Assembly (NCBI RefSeq): GCF_964204865.1
Contig: NC_135252.1
Location: forward strand, 8,453,383 to 8,517,382
Direction: 5' to 3'
Length of the DNA: 64,000 nt
Source of the DNA: Styela clava
Lineage: Eukaryota > Chordata > Ascidiacea > Stolidobranchia > Styelidae
Shown here: positions 34,775-47,793 of the stretch, one piece after another
Layout: each line of letters begins with the position of its first letter
Numbering within the stretch: position 1 is the first letter of the stretch
Program-made: the position numbers and the translations under genes
The notes under the pieces: model-generated
What the model was told of the DNA's origin: nothing
What the model saw: only the letters and a program-made list of their open reading frames with translations
Databases searched by the model: none

Positions 34775-35149
34775 ATGACGTTTTCGACAATTCGTCGAGA
34801 TTGCACAGATTTCGCAAATTTTTACGACACGGACATCAATGGCCACGAACTTTTCACCGAAATTGGAGATTGCAGAATGCTGCTCAGTAACAGAAATGAA
34901 GGTCAACCAGAAACTCTTTTGACTTTTCTTGGTTTTATTGTGTCTTTTGGAGACGACGTTTTACCCAATCTGCGAACTTCTCTACAAATTTTGTTAACAA
35001 TACCAGTTTTAATTGCAAGCTGTGAACGGTCTTTCAGCCAATTGAAACTTATTTCGTCGTATTCTCGTGCATCAATGGGACAGGATCGTCTCAGTCATCT
35101 TGCACTTCTAAGTGTTGAAAGAGAAACATTGAAAAAAAAAAGATTTTGA
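34775..35149 (+). pseudogene. hAT transposase C-terminal fragment
   Basis: A 124-codon frame ending LLSVERETLKKKRF. The segment LLTIPVLIASCERSFSQLKL then IRSR-like SYSRASMGQDRLSHLALLSV is the hAT C-terminal dimerisation region (IPV..A..ERSFS.LK...TRLRS.M...RL..L..L). No BED finger or catalytic core lies upstream in the same frame. It is probably a 5'-truncated or decayed copy related to ZMYM/ZBED-type hAT proteins. Confidence 0.75.
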
Positions 35150-37147
35150 TGACGTGTTAACCAGTTTGCGACAGTGAAATCAAATAAATTTATTGTAGAC
35201 TATGTAAATCATCTTTGACAGTAACTCAGTAGAACATTATGGACATATGCTGTATTTTGTATAGCTTTGCTTTTTTTTTTAAATATAATGTTCCATTGAA
35301 ATTTGAATACACATATACATATATTTTTGATTAATTAATAAAATATATAAATACATATAAATTTACATATATAATTTGTTTTTACATATACAATTAAATG
35401 TAATGGACCTTTCCTTAACCTTTGACCCCTGAAATATTCTTCCTATACTTTAACATGGCAAAATTTCCGGGGCTATTTTAAGAGTGTTTTTGCGATGTGT
35501 TCCAAGCCATCATTATGATTCATCGCATACAACAATCTGTTTTTTAAAAATACTGGTAAAGAATTTTAGCCTAGTCTATCACAGCTATTTCTACACTCAT
35601 TTTTATTACTGCAATTAAATTAAAACTCCTAGGAAGACAGAGTGCTCATTGAATTATCTGATTTACATTTATGTTTCTGAAACACAACTGAAAACTAACG
35701 GATAGAGTTCAAAAACGCGAGAACGAGGTAATGTTTACGACCACGCTTGAAAATCTGTCTGAGGGAGAAAAGTGTCTGAGCGGATGTGAAAAAGGAGCAT
35801 TGTTACGTCACCATTTGCATCTTGCTGATTGGCCAATGTCACGAAGTAAACAAGGAAGTCGTGCTCGGGGAAAGGTCCATAGAAAATATGATTAAACGTG
35901 GATGTCGGGTCGCCAATTTTATAGTTTGCCCCGGGCGCAAAATATGCTGGCTACGCCTCCGCACTCAGCACGATGAGCCACACCGCGCGAGTCTTTGCTA
36001 TTTTAACGATATAAGAACTATGGTTTTTTTTTTTTTGGAGGGGGGGGGGTGAACGTTGAACGCATGAATTAAAAAAAGCAAATGAAAATCCCGATTCCGA
36101 AATTTTAAATCCAGTATCTTTATTTCAGCTGATGCCGTTTTGTCCTTGGATATTAATTTCTCTAGAATTTGGCGATATACTCAGCTCGGTAGTGCCCTCA
36201 AATGGTGAAGACACATTGACTGAGACACCTTCCGGCCTCGCGAGTGTAATTATTTTCATTATTATTTTATTTAGGCTCATTCATGAACAAATTTATAGAG
36301 CCCAAACTTATCAGAGCATTGTATCTATGAGACATGATTTCAGATTACGGTACCGGTACCAGTTGCATTAGGAAAATTACTATTGCGTTAAGATGGTTCT
36401 AGTTCTGTAGTTGCAGTAAATATGCCTACTGTACCGGTAATATATGTGGTACCGGTAACCAATGATATAAGAGCTATTGTATCTGTGGTATTCTATCGAG
36501 AAACTCCTAATTCTATGCTTTGATATATATTAATAGTCTATCAGTCAGAATCATGAGAGCAAAAACCTTGAGTAAGGTTTGAAATGTGCAGAATTTAAAT
36601 TAGATGATGTTCTAAAGGTAGGTACCGTATGTGTTCATTCATCTAAAAATATAAAATAAATTCACATTCATGTACACATACATACACATGCAAAACGAGA
36701 GAAGCTATATATATTTAAACGATAAAATCGAAAGCAGATGTTTTCACATTCAGGCATTATACAGTTACAGAGTTATAGATTGACTCTAATGTATCAAAAT
36801 ATTGCCTTTCTCGAATATTATACCTATTTTGAAAGGTAAAAATCCAAACTTCCTGTAGTGTGAATGACAGAATGAGATATAGATTTTTGATGCGTTTCTT
36901 TGATAACAAAGCAGACTAATTAATATCATTTAAACTCTTATACGTAATACATTGCATACATTTTAACTTTCAAGACTGGGGAATTTAGTACTAGTATTGA
37001 TGTTTAAAATAAAACAGAGCTGACAAAAAAGGAGTATCGAAGTAAATTTAATATAAATTGACTTCATACTCTCTTTATCACAGAACTATAATGATGCTAG
37101 AAAATATATGATCTTTACATTGTTATTTATTACTGTATTAGCAAAAA
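35150..37147. other. intergenic region upstream of DOCK gene
   Basis: AT-rich, with an ATATAC-rich stretch near 35300-35400, a T-run followed by a G-run at 36022-36050, and GGTACCGGTACC palindromes at 36349-36360 and nearby. A possible splice acceptor TACTGTATTAG precedes the DOCK start at 37148. No gene recognised. Confidence 0.4.
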
Positions 37148-40100
37148 ATGCAAGCCGGGGATCGCAGACCGAAATCGTGGGTGGAGAACACTGAACTTGT
37201 GTTCCAACCCAGGCACCATGCAGGAAGACTGCTCAAAGATGATCGAAAGCAAATTGTTTCTCAGTTTTTTGAACCTGCATCTTCTGTTGGTTCGTTATCT
37301 GACAGTACCAATGCGATTTCTATGCCAACTATGTGGTATGACACTGTGGAAATCAGTGATTTTGAACGCCAGATTGTAGGCCAGCAAGATACTACTGCAG
37401 ATGCACCTGAATTAATAAGAAACTTATCAGAGTTTCCTATTGATGATGTAGAAGTTAAGGAAGTACAAAGAGAATGCCGTACTGTAAACTCTGTCAAACT
37501 AGAAGAGGAAAATGTTGACTCTCATGTTATTAATTGTTTCAATTCATTTACTGACGATTGGTCTGTTTATACTCGTAAGTATGCACACCTTGGTTCAGGT
37601 ACTCTAGCATATAATGAAGAAAAATCTTCTGTAAGCATCAAGGCATTACCAAAGCAATTATATGAAGGTGAATTTGTGGAAGAGACGAATGAAGTATCTC
37701 CTGGAGCAGATCCAGAAGGGGGAGCAAGAGGTAGTTGGTCAAGTAATCAAGATATGAAAAATTCTCAGTCCGATCCAATGTTAGAGTCTGTTTTGGAAGG
37801 CAATCCACAAGAAGAAGTAGATAGTTTAAATCGTGAAAGAAGAAACAAAGACCGGTTGCCTAGTCTTTTTGCTTTGTATCACCCACCTACACAATCAACC
37901 ACATCAATTCAACAATCAGCAGTAGGTGGCCCAGGAGATGACAGTGATTTCCCTATTGAAAAACGACATGTACCCCCAGCACCAGAGGAGCATTTAGGAT
38001 ATCGTTTGCTTGTAAAATGCCTCAATCTTGAAATGGATGTGGAGATTGAGCCTATATTTGCTTGTGTTGCATTATATGACACCAAATACAAGAAAAAGAT
38101 TTCGGAGAATTTTTACTTCGATCTAAATTCTGAAGCAATGAACAAATTGATCAAGAATGATGGCGTACCACCGTCCATCCCTACATTGGCTCGATCAGCA
38201 ATATTTTCATTGACCAGCCCATCCAAGGATGTTTTTATTGTTATTCGTCTTGAAAAAGTTTTGCAACAGGGAGAGATTGTGAACTGTGCGGAGCCGTATA
38301 TGAAAGATGCAACTGATAAAGTGCGTGAAAAGGCGAAGCAATCATCAAAATGGTTTTGCGAACGTTTGGGAAAATACAGAATGCCTTTTGCGTGGACTGC
38401 AATACATCTTATGAACATTGTGGGTAGTGCGACAAACTTGAAACCGATGCAAGAAACAACTTCGAGTGCATTTTCTGGCCAAAACGCAGAAGAAGGAAAA
38501 TCTAGTGGATCTCTTGACTCTAATATGCAGAAAAGATCACTGAAACACACAGTTTCTGGACAGCAAGATTTGTCAGAAACGCAACAGCAAATGCTCACAA
38601 CTTTCAAACCAGTTACTTTGACCGTTTCAAGTGTGTTTAAACAAGAAAGTGATAAACTGAAAGATGAAGATTTGTTCAAGTTCCTGGTTGATTTGAAAAG
38701 GCCTTCAAGTATGCTAAAAAAATTGAAGCTGATTCCAGCTTTACTTAAGTTAGATGTATCTCCTTGCCCACCAAATTTTCCATACTGTATCACCCCAGAC
38801 TTGCACAGATTAAAACCATACCCTGATCAACGAGGTCGTCCCAGTAGAGAAATTAAGGAGTTTTCTCCAAAAGAGGTTTATGTTCCCAATCTGACATACT
38901 GCAATCTTATGTATGTATACCCACTAAATGTTAACTTCACTAATAGACAAGGTCATGTTCGAAATATTGCTGTGAAGGTTCAACTACTGTGTGGGGAAGA
39001 AGCTAACAGCGTATTGCCAGCAATTTTTGGAAAGTCCAACTGTGCAGACTTTACCACTGAAGCATATACTGCCATTACTTATCACATCAAAAATCCGGAT
39101 TATTATGAAGAAATCAAAATTAAACTCCCTGCAAAAATAACAGAAAAACATCACCTTCTGTTTACTTTTTATCACATCAGTTGTCAGAAAAAGCAGGATC
39201 TCACACCCATTGAGACAATTGTTGGCCACACTTGGATGCCATTACTTCATAATGGTCACCTTCATGTTGGAGATTTGTCATTGCCAGTGTCAATGGACAA
39301 GTTACCTTCCAATTATACTCTTCTTTCACCAGAGTCTAACATCCCAGGAGTCAAATGGGTAGATGGACGAAAACCAGTGTTCAGTCTATCTGTGAAATGC
39401 ATTTCTACAGTTCATACCATGGATCGCCATTTGGATAGTTTTTTCACTGTTTGCAATGTCATAGACAAAGGTGCAATCGGTAGAACAGAGGATGTTGAAA
39501 AGCGCTTGGCGAATTGCATGCGGGATGTTGCTAAGGATGCTAAACTTGAACCGCTCGTTCACTTCCTTCATGTTATCTTGAATAAGTTTGTTCAGTTACT
39601 GGTCAGGCCTCCCGTCATCAATGGCCACGTCATAAACCTTGGAACAACATGTTTCGAGTCTTTAGCTTTGCTATCAGTCAGACTTCATCAATCACTGGAA
39701 TTTGATGTGAATGAACATGGCCAAAGCAATTTGCTTCATTCTTATGCCAGTTATGTTTTCAATCCCAATACTTTGCTGTCTCAAACAGAATCTGAAGGTA
39801 CTGAAACATTGGGAGCATTAGGTGGCAGTCATTATGCCACTATGACTCGTCCAGTACAGAGAACACGCCCTGCAATGAGTCCTGCAACATTTCATTTAAG
39901 CAGCAGTAATCCAGATCTCACAACTCCACCGGCAACACCAGATGAGCCACCTCCAGATGATCCTGCTCGATTTTTAAGATTCTCCAGCTCTCGTGCATCT
40001 CTTATGGAACAACCATCAACTACTAAAAATCTTGAAAGCACGGGTGTGCGCTCTATAACTCGCAAAGTATTTCATGAAGAACTGGCATTGCTTTGGGTTG

Positions 40101-43100
40101 TATCCACAGCACATATCAGAGAAAAATCTTTCAAGCATCCTTGGTTTTTTTTTGATTTGATGACAAAATCAATGGTCCAAAATTTGAAGCTTACAGATGG
40201 ATTTGAAATGACTCGTTCTATGAGATTTCCAGCAAGATATGTGGATGATTTAACCAGACTTATTCACATGGTCACAACGGAGATAATCAATAGCTATAGT
40301 AAGGATTATGATTTCGCAGAAAGGCTCAATTTGAGCCTTGCATTTTTTTTCAATGATTTGCTATCAATAATGGATAGAGGCTTTGTATTCAGCTTGCTTC
40401 AAACTTACGCTCAGCAAATGGGCATGAGAATCTACAGTTTGCAAAGTCCAGCTTCTCTGTTGAACCTTCGCCTTACTTTGATACGGGTTGTTGCAAGTCA
40501 TGAGCATTATATTACATTGAATTTGCCTTTTGCAATGGCTCCCAGTCCATCTTCTCCCACTCCAAGTGTCGCTTCTACAACATCATCTATAATTTCAAGT
40601 GGAACAACCCATATCAGCTCACAATACGAGTTATCTGATGCATTTATTCAGCGACATTACCTTGCTGGAATCATTCTGTCCGATATTCAAACTACAATTG
40701 ATATGATTGAAACAGCATCAGTCACTGGTTCACAACTTTATGCTGTGACTACTTTGAGAAATTTGATGATCAGTCATGATATGGATCCCAGGCTTAAGGA
40801 AAACCCAGTGGTGAAAGAGAAAATAGCAGCATTGTACATGCCTTTGATGTTGATTGCAATCAAGGCTTTGCCATATTTGTACCAGTTTAGCTCAGATGCA
40901 TCAGGGGATTCCGGAGATCCTGGTATTATCAGTCAAAGTGTGGCAAATGCAATTGCAACTGCTTCACCAATGGTTCTTTCTAGGACTACGTCTCAACATG
41001 TACCTTTGAATTCTGGAATACTGAGTGCAGAATGCACAAGAAACTTACTTCTTTGTGTTTCTTGGCTTATTAAAAACATATCAAAACAGACCATCAGGCA
41101 TCTGTTTTCAGGACTATCTACATTGCATACAAACAGTCTCCTGGATCTGTTATATTTATCAATATCTTGTTTTGAATATAAAGTACCCAGATCTTCTCGA
41201 TTAACTCGCAGTGATTCGTCTCGTTCTTCAGTTTCTAGGAAAAAAGACAAGATGTCTCGACTTGAAGATGCTATTCTTGGGGGTGCAGCTTCAGCAAGAC
41301 GTGAAATGTTGATGCGGCGTCGCAATGAAAAAGGTGGATCGACTTCAATGCCTAGAGATTTTGAACGAGGACTTAGATGGCACAAGGACCGCACTGAGTG
41401 GAAACAGGATAAAGGATTAGGCGATAAAAATAGTGAAGATAATGCTGTTGCGAATGCAAATTTTGCTGCTGAATCCACTTTAATCGTTCTTGATACTCTT
41501 GAAATGATATTAGAAACTGCATCGGAAATGGGAAGTGTGCCGGCCATACTTTCATCATGCCTGCGTACTCTATTGCACTGCGTTGGTACGAACCAGAGTA
41601 CAAAAGTATATGATAACATATTTGCCACACAGAGATCAATTGTTGCAAAGTTTCCTGAACTTGTATTTGAAGAAGAGGTGGAACAATTACCAGACCTTTG
41701 TCTTTGCTTATTGCAGAGGTGTAGTAGCAGTGTTTCTTCTATTCGATCACAAGCTGCTGCCTCTCTATATCTTCTAATGCGCCATAATTTTTCGATTGGT
41801 AATTCATTTGCTCGTGTCAAGATGCAAATCACCACGTCACTCTCTTCACTGGTAGGAATGTCAGCCCTTGAAAATTTTGATGAAGAATACCTCCGACGAT
41901 CTCTACAAACTGTTTTAACTTATGCAAAAACGGACAAGGACATGAAATCAACATCTTTCCCTGAGCAAGTTCAAGACATGATTTTCAATTTCCACATGAT
42001 TTTATCAGATACAGTCAAGATGAAAGAACATAAAGAGGATCCTGAGATGTTAATAGATTTGATGTATAGAATTGCTAAGGGATATCAAAATAGTCCAGAT
42101 TTACGGATGACATGGTTACAGAACATGGCGAAGCAGCATTCTGAGAGAAAAAATCATGCTGAATCTGGCATGTGTATTCTACACAGTGCTGCCCTTGTTG
42201 CTGAATACATTGGCATGATAGAAGAAACATCGTATTTGCCAATTGGCTGTGTCGATTTTCAACATATTTCAATTAATATTCTGGAAGAAAGTGCTGTTTC
42301 CGATGATGTTGTATCACCCCATGAAGATGAAGTCTGCACTGAAAAATACTTTTCGACACTTGGTCTTGTTGGGCTGCTAGAGCAAGCAGCATATGCATTT
42401 GATCTAGCAGGATTGTATGAAGTTACAAACAAGCTTTACAAGCTGCTAATCCCTGTTTATGAAGAGTTCCACGAATATAAAAAGTTGTCAGATATACACA
42501 CAAAATTGAGTAACTGTTTTACAAAAATCAGCAGCCAAGTTGGAAAACGAATGTTTGGGACATACTTTCGCGTAGGATTTTATGGTTCGTTATTTGGCGA
42601 TCTTAATGGAGAACAGTTCATTTATAAAGAGCCGTCAATCACAAAGCTGCCAGAAATATCTTATAGATTGGAGACATTTTATGGCCAATGCTTTGGACCA
42701 AGCAATGTGGAAGTTTTGAAAGATTCAAATCAGGTGGAAACTTCTAAATTAGACCCAAGTAAAGCATATATACAAATCACATATGTTGATCCCTTCTTTC
42801 ACAAATGGGAGGAGAGCAGAAGAACGACATATTTTGAAAGGAATTTTAATATCAACACATTCGTTTATGCTACACCATACACTCTGGATGGCAAAGCACA
42901 TGGGTCTATTAAAGATCAATATAAAAGGAAAGTATTTTTGCAAGTGTCTCAAACATTTCCATATGTGCGGACAAGACTGAGCGTTGTGAAAAAATGGGAG
43001 ACTGTATTAACTCCACTAGAGACAGCATGTGAAGATGTACAAAGAAAAACCACACAATTACTACTCGCTGCTGAGCAACAGGAAACTGACGTCAGGATGT

Positions 43101-43875
43101 TGCAGGTAACGCAAATATGTGATTCGTTGATACTGAAGTGTTACAATAGGGAATTGTGGTTGTTAAATTTAATCATGCTGGTTTCATTCAAATCTAATTA
43201 ATCAACAGAATTAATGCCATGATTACATTAATTACTATATTGTTGCAGATTCTTCCTGTGCTAAACTAAGGATGAGATATTTATCAAAATAAATTAGAGA
43301 AGAATATTAGACTTAGGTCATTACATTAATTAATTGAATTCCAAGTAATAATCAATCTATCTTATATTAAATATCTTGAACAAATGATAAAAAATATGTC
43401 TTGTCACTCGTTAACCTTTTTGATAAAAAATTATGACTTCAATTCGAGCTACTTGTTGTGGAATTGTTCATTTTTGAGCATGTAAAATGTTCAATTCTAA
43501 ACTGTTCAATACTGCAAGTTTCCCTGATTCTCATGAGCTCTTTGTATTTTACAGGTAAATCTTCAAGGTTCATTGTTGACCACTGTGAATCAAGGACCGA
43601 TGGAAGTAGCTCAAACATTCTTAACCAGCATACCAGAGGATTCCAAAATGTGGGTGCCCTATAACCGACTCAGGCTTGCATTTAGGAAGTTTCTTTATGC
43701 TTGTTCAGTCGCACTCAAGAAAAACAAGCAGTTGATTGGTCCTGATCAAAAAGAATATCAACGAGAACTCGAACGAAATTACAATCGCATGACAGACGAA
43801 CTGAAGCCAATGATTAACAATCTTAGAGTTATGCAGCTCATTAGAGATGCTACTCCGGAGCAACTTGACTTGTAA
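37148..43875 (+). CDS. DOCK7: DOCK6/7/8-family guanine nucleotide exchange factor
   Basis: Coding exons are 37148-43105 (5958 bases, phase 0) and 43555-43875 (stop TAA), giving about 2092 residues, close to human DOCK7. The 449-base intron starts GTAACG and ends TTTTACAG. Matches to DOCK7 run the full length: RKQIVSQF near 32, ISENFYFDLNSE, LGKYRMPFAWTAIHLMNIV, DHR1 (membrane-binding C2-like) about 573-745 starting EVYVPNLTYCNL, HYATM near 897, and DHR2 (catalytic) about 1650-2080 with LMYRIAKGYQNSPDLR, MFGTYFRVGFYG, KAYIQITYVDPFF and GPDQKEYQRELERNY. DHR2 activates Rac/Cdc42 at membranes. The start ATG has context aaaaaATGC after a possible acceptor, so upstream non-coding exons are likely. 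The DOCK-C class is certain; DOCK7 over 6/8 is by resemblance only. Confidence 0.93.
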
Positions 43876-45175
43876 AAAAAGAAGATAATTCATTAACTAG
43901 ATGAATTGTTATAACAATGTGTCTCGATGTTAAAGCTGCTATCCAACTATCAGTCTCATGTTTTACAGAATTTATGCCATGTTTTGCCAGATAACATATT
44001 ACTCCAGATCTCTGTCACCCCTATATATCTTATTATGTTTAGAAATTATTACCATTTCAGTTTTTTTTTAAATAGAAATGCAAGGTTTTCTTTATATTCT
44101 GAAATGTTTATGGAATCGGCTTATCAATTTTGAAACAATGCGAGCTTTTCATAGTTTGGATTTCTGTATATTTGATGATGATTTAAATCTTGAAAACCAG
44201 TGTTGATAGGAATATTATGTTTCTTTGACATGTTAAATAATGTTTTATGCTACTTTCTATACCATGTTATTACTATTTGGAGCTTATATGTCATGTAATT
44301 AGATTCAAGCAATCATTTTTTTTATTGTTTTTTTTCTTGATGGTTAGAAACTGTATTATTGTGTACACATTTAATTATCCAGCATAAATGTTAATAATTT
44401 CAAGCAGAAAAAGTTTTTGCACAATGTTAAACATTTTAGGAATTAAGTGTATTTTTTTATTCTGTTGACATGATGACATTTTCCTGCCACAATAGTCATA
44501 CGCATTCTTTTTTTATTCTCAAGTTTTTATTCTTTCCCAAGTTCCATTCATTTTCCTGCTTGTGTGATTTTTAATTCATTTCTCGACTGAAGGTGAGCAT
44601 TGTATGCGTTTAAGTTCCCAGCTTTATTATTTTTTTTTTTCTAAAAACAATCATGCTTTCATGTCAACATTTTGTTTTCTTCTTTGAACTGTCACCAAAG
44701 TCACCACACAGTTAGAACGTACACTAAATTTCAATGCCATGAGTTGTGCCACAATGGGTTAGCATTTGCCAAGCTTTGTCAATACTCACAGTTTAGCTAA
44801 CCTCTATGTTAATAATAAGAGCAAACATATTAATTTAGAATTTACATTAAATCAATTGGTGGTATTATATTACAACTACAAGTATACTCTGTAGTTGCCA
44901 TGTTGTCTTCATGACACTATTGTATACAAATGAGATGCCCATGATTTATATTGAATGATAATTTTTTTGTGTTATTGTATGTTTTAAATTTGATGTGTTA
45001 TTTACTTATTTTTTCATATTCACGTAAACTGCTCTAGGCTGTGTCCTGCTGTTTGTCTGACAAAGCCTTTCATTGATATCATGTTATTCTGGATCTATTA
45101 TAAATCAGAAAATTGTTAAACGGAATATATTGTGCAATGAAATAAAGAGAATTTTTTATTCGTTTAGCTTCTATC
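43876..45175 (+). other. DOCK 3' UTR
   Basis: T-rich sequence with no frame, ending near the poly(A) signal AATAAA at 45141-45146. A 3' UTR of about 1.3 kb. Confidence 0.65.
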
Positions 45176-46320
45176 TATTAGAAAAAATAGGTATAGTGAG
45201 TGCCAAGTTTAAAATATAGGACCAGTGAAATGAAAAATAGTGCAGATGACATGCCTGCCATCTGGTCAGCATGAACCAGATACCATAGATAGAAGATGAT
45301 AAGTGATATTTTGACGGTGGTGTCCTCGTCAGAGCCGTAGCGACTTGGTGTGAGCGTAAGTCTATCGGTTCGAATCCAGGTAGGTGTTAGTGTGATAGGG
45401 TTAGTGGCCGAAAGCAAACAGAATGGGCATGACACAGGAAGGAAGTCAGAGTTCAAGTAGTGTGGTGGACAGTGGCAGAACGCAGACATAGTGGCCGAAA
45501 CACACAAAGGAAGTTGTAGACCATGTAGAGCAAGCCAGGGTCACCAAGTGTCCAAAACACAGGCAGGTAGTCACGAACAAGGTTCAGGGGCCCTAAGGCC
45601 CCCTTTGGTGCCCTAAGCGCTGAAGACTTTGGTGCCCCCTTATGTGTAATTTAATTATAAAAAACAATAAACCACATAATTTATTATCCATTAGAAATAA
45701 TTACAACCAACAGTAAATAAAACGATTTTTACGAACATTTTAAGGTTTTTTAACTGTTATATATAGCCGATATAAATATCGGCCGTTTACTGCCGATATG
45801 ATATATTGGCAAACACCCAATAACGGGCCAATATATCGGTTGAGCTTTAATCCTGATGTACTGTAAAAATAAAAATTGCTGCCTTCAGTCTCAACGTGGA
45901 TCGAAATACCAAACGATATAAGTCACAACTGTAGTTTGAAATTTTACCGGTACCTAGTGAACTACCTCAGTGTGGTTCAAGGTTGCTAGGTTGAAGGTCT
46001 AGCGTCCTCAAATCGGAGAAAATCCAAAAGTGGAAGGTTCGGGTCAGCGGCAGAAAGCAGAGTGAGTACCCCAAAACACTATAAGGAAATCAAGAAGCCA
46101 GTAACTGAAGTTACTGAACTGAAGTTGGCAGGACGGGGTCAGTGGCACAAATCAGACAGAGCGCCGGCAACACACAAGAAGGAAGTCGGATACCACAGGT
46201 AATTATAACCTGCAAGGACGGCATCCAGTCGGGGTCAGTGGCAGAAATAAGACAGAGGGGAGTCACCAGGGTATAAAAATAAGTGAATTGAAGAAGTCAG
46301 AACATATAAATATTAAATTG
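45176..46320. repeat. degenerate tandem repeats with tRNA-like B box
   Basis: GGTTCGAATCC at about 45367-45377 is a perfect Pol III B box and suggests a tRNA-derived SINE. After it, and again at 45990-46280, a loose motif GGGTCAGTGGCAGAAA followed by AGACAGAG and ACACAC(A)AGGAAGTC recurs every 70-120 bases. Near 45770-45840, CCGATAT/ATATCGG motifs form inverted pairs. No coding sequence. Confidence 0.5.
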
Positions 46321-46339
46321 TAGGTTTGCCTTGTGGCTG

Positions 46340-46509
46340 ATTCTTCACCGATCCCCGGAATTAGTAAGAATGCAATTTTATTGCTAAAAAAAAGTCCGGA
46401 CATGTTAACAACTTAAATTGTATTCAGGGTAGACGGGTTGCTCTGTTGCTGTGCCCGTCAGATTAAAATTCTTCACCGATCCCCGGGATTGGTAAGAATG
46501 CAATTTTAT
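46340..46509. repeat. two 128-bp-spaced copies of a 40-bp hairpin motif
   Basis: ATTCTTCACCGATCCCCGG, then (G/A)ATT(G/A)GTAAGAATGC, then AATTTTAT occurs at 46340-46380 and 46468-46509. Each copy can fold with ATTCTT pairing to AAGAAT. Confidence 0.8.
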
Positions 46510-47593
46510 AAATAAAAAGGCACCGATTGCAAACAATTTCTCCGCCTGGAATACAATATACATTTCGCATTTATATGTCGAAGACTGATATTTTTCTCTA
46601 CCAACGTATGTAAGCTATTTTTTCGTTTCACTTCTCACGTAGTTCAAAAGATCTCACTTTACGGAGCTAGCAAAATATTCATGATCGTGCTTTCAAATCT
46701 TATGGAAACTCTCATTGGATCTTTTGTACAAAGCCTCCACCACTAGTACACAAAATGTAAGATTTGATAGAAACAATCCTGCCATGTTTTAAATAAAAAA
46801 TTAATAATTATCCAGTTGGTTCGGAATGAATAAATATTGTCATGTTCGGCACAATATGCATTCTTAACTGGATAATTACTAATTTTCTCATTTTAAGCGT
46901 TGGTTGAAGCTTTGTACAAAACATCCCTTTTATAGCCTGTCTGTTGTTTATGCTTAGTTTCTACAATAAATAAATGTGTGAACTTTTTCCATTTTTATCC
47001 CCAAATTTGAAATCCCAATCTTATATTTCCAAGTATCGATAAGAATTGATGTTTCCGTAATAATCGACTTCTTTATTTACATCGGTAAGGGCGTAGCCAG
47101 CTCAAAATTTGGCAACCCAATTTTTATTTATTTTTTGATATGACGTATTACGGATGCTTATTAGCCCGATTTCGCTGCGAACAAGGCAAGATATAAGCAG
47201 CCATTTGAATCTAATGTTAGGCTAAAATCCCCTTTATAGACTTACTTCACCGCCGAGTTCTCCAGGCTATATAACGCGCCTTTTTTCCAAATCGGATTAT
47301 TAATTTGGAGTATTAATTGATAGTAAGCCCCAAAACGGTTAATTATCAGTGAATAGCTCTTGAATAGAGCAAAATAGTGTTGAAAACGACGCCCTTATCA
47401 TTTTGTATCTTACTTTAAATGCCATGAAATCGTTCGTTCCAAAATTTCGGATCTTTCCTAAAGAAGGGGCAAAAAATAAACACCCTCGCTACCGCTCAAA
47501 ATTAAAAAAAAAAAGATTGAAAAGAAAGAAAAAATTCCAATTTTCAAATCATTCCTAACACTAACTAGATAAATACTAATTTTAAAACGATGC
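46510..47593. other. non-coding, repeat-containing stretch
   Basis: Contains the inverted repeat at 46722-46921. GGGCGTAGCCAGC near 47090 looks like a transposon end, but no partner was found. No gene. Confidence 0.35.
46722..46921. mobile_element. 200-bp MITE-like nested inverted repeat
   Basis: Outer ends TTTTGTACAAAGC (46722-46734) and GCTTTGTACAAAA (46909-46921) are perfect inverted copies. An inner pair AATAATTATCCAGTT and AACTGGATAATTACT forms a second stem. Non-coding. The flanks do not show an obvious duplication. Confidence 0.65.
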
Positions 47594-47642
47594 GGATCGT
47601 TTGCGTGTAATGCGAACGTGATGACTACTCCACTACAGAAAC
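47594..47642 (-). pseudogene. tRNA-Val-like fragment
   Basis: The minus strand reads GTTTCTGTAGTGGAGTAGTC then ATCACGTTCGC, loop ATTACAC, GCAAACGATCC. This is the 5' two-thirds of animal tRNA-Val (acceptor strand, D arm, anticodon arm) with anticodon TAC. The T arm and 3' acceptor are not recognisable. Confidence 0.6.
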
Positions 47643-47700
47643 GCATACCCCGGTGGGTCATATTATATTGAACAATAATACTCTTGGGAGACTTAACAAC

Positions 47701-47748
47701 AATCTTTCGCGTGTTAGGCGAACGTGATGACCTCTACATATGGGAAAC
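47701..47748 (-). pseudogene. tRNA-Val-like fragment (anticodon AAC)
   Basis: The minus strand reads GTTTCC...TGTAGAGGTCATCAC then GTTCGCCTAACACGCGAAAG, identical to the animal tRNA-Val(AAC) anticodon arm. The D arm is slightly altered and the 3' third is lost. Confidence 0.65.
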
Positions 47749-47793
47749 GCATACATCCGTGGTTCGTCGAATCGGCTTGAAACCGACCCTGAT

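Noticed and set aside
35786..36371. Short plus-strand frames before DOCK as upstream DOCK exons
   Set aside because: They do not resemble DOCK N-termini, and the large exon already has an N-terminal RKQI-type segment after its own ATG.
38113..41835. Minus-strand frames of 226 and 280 codons inside the DOCK exon
   Set aside because: They are antisense shadows of a clearly conserved coding exon.
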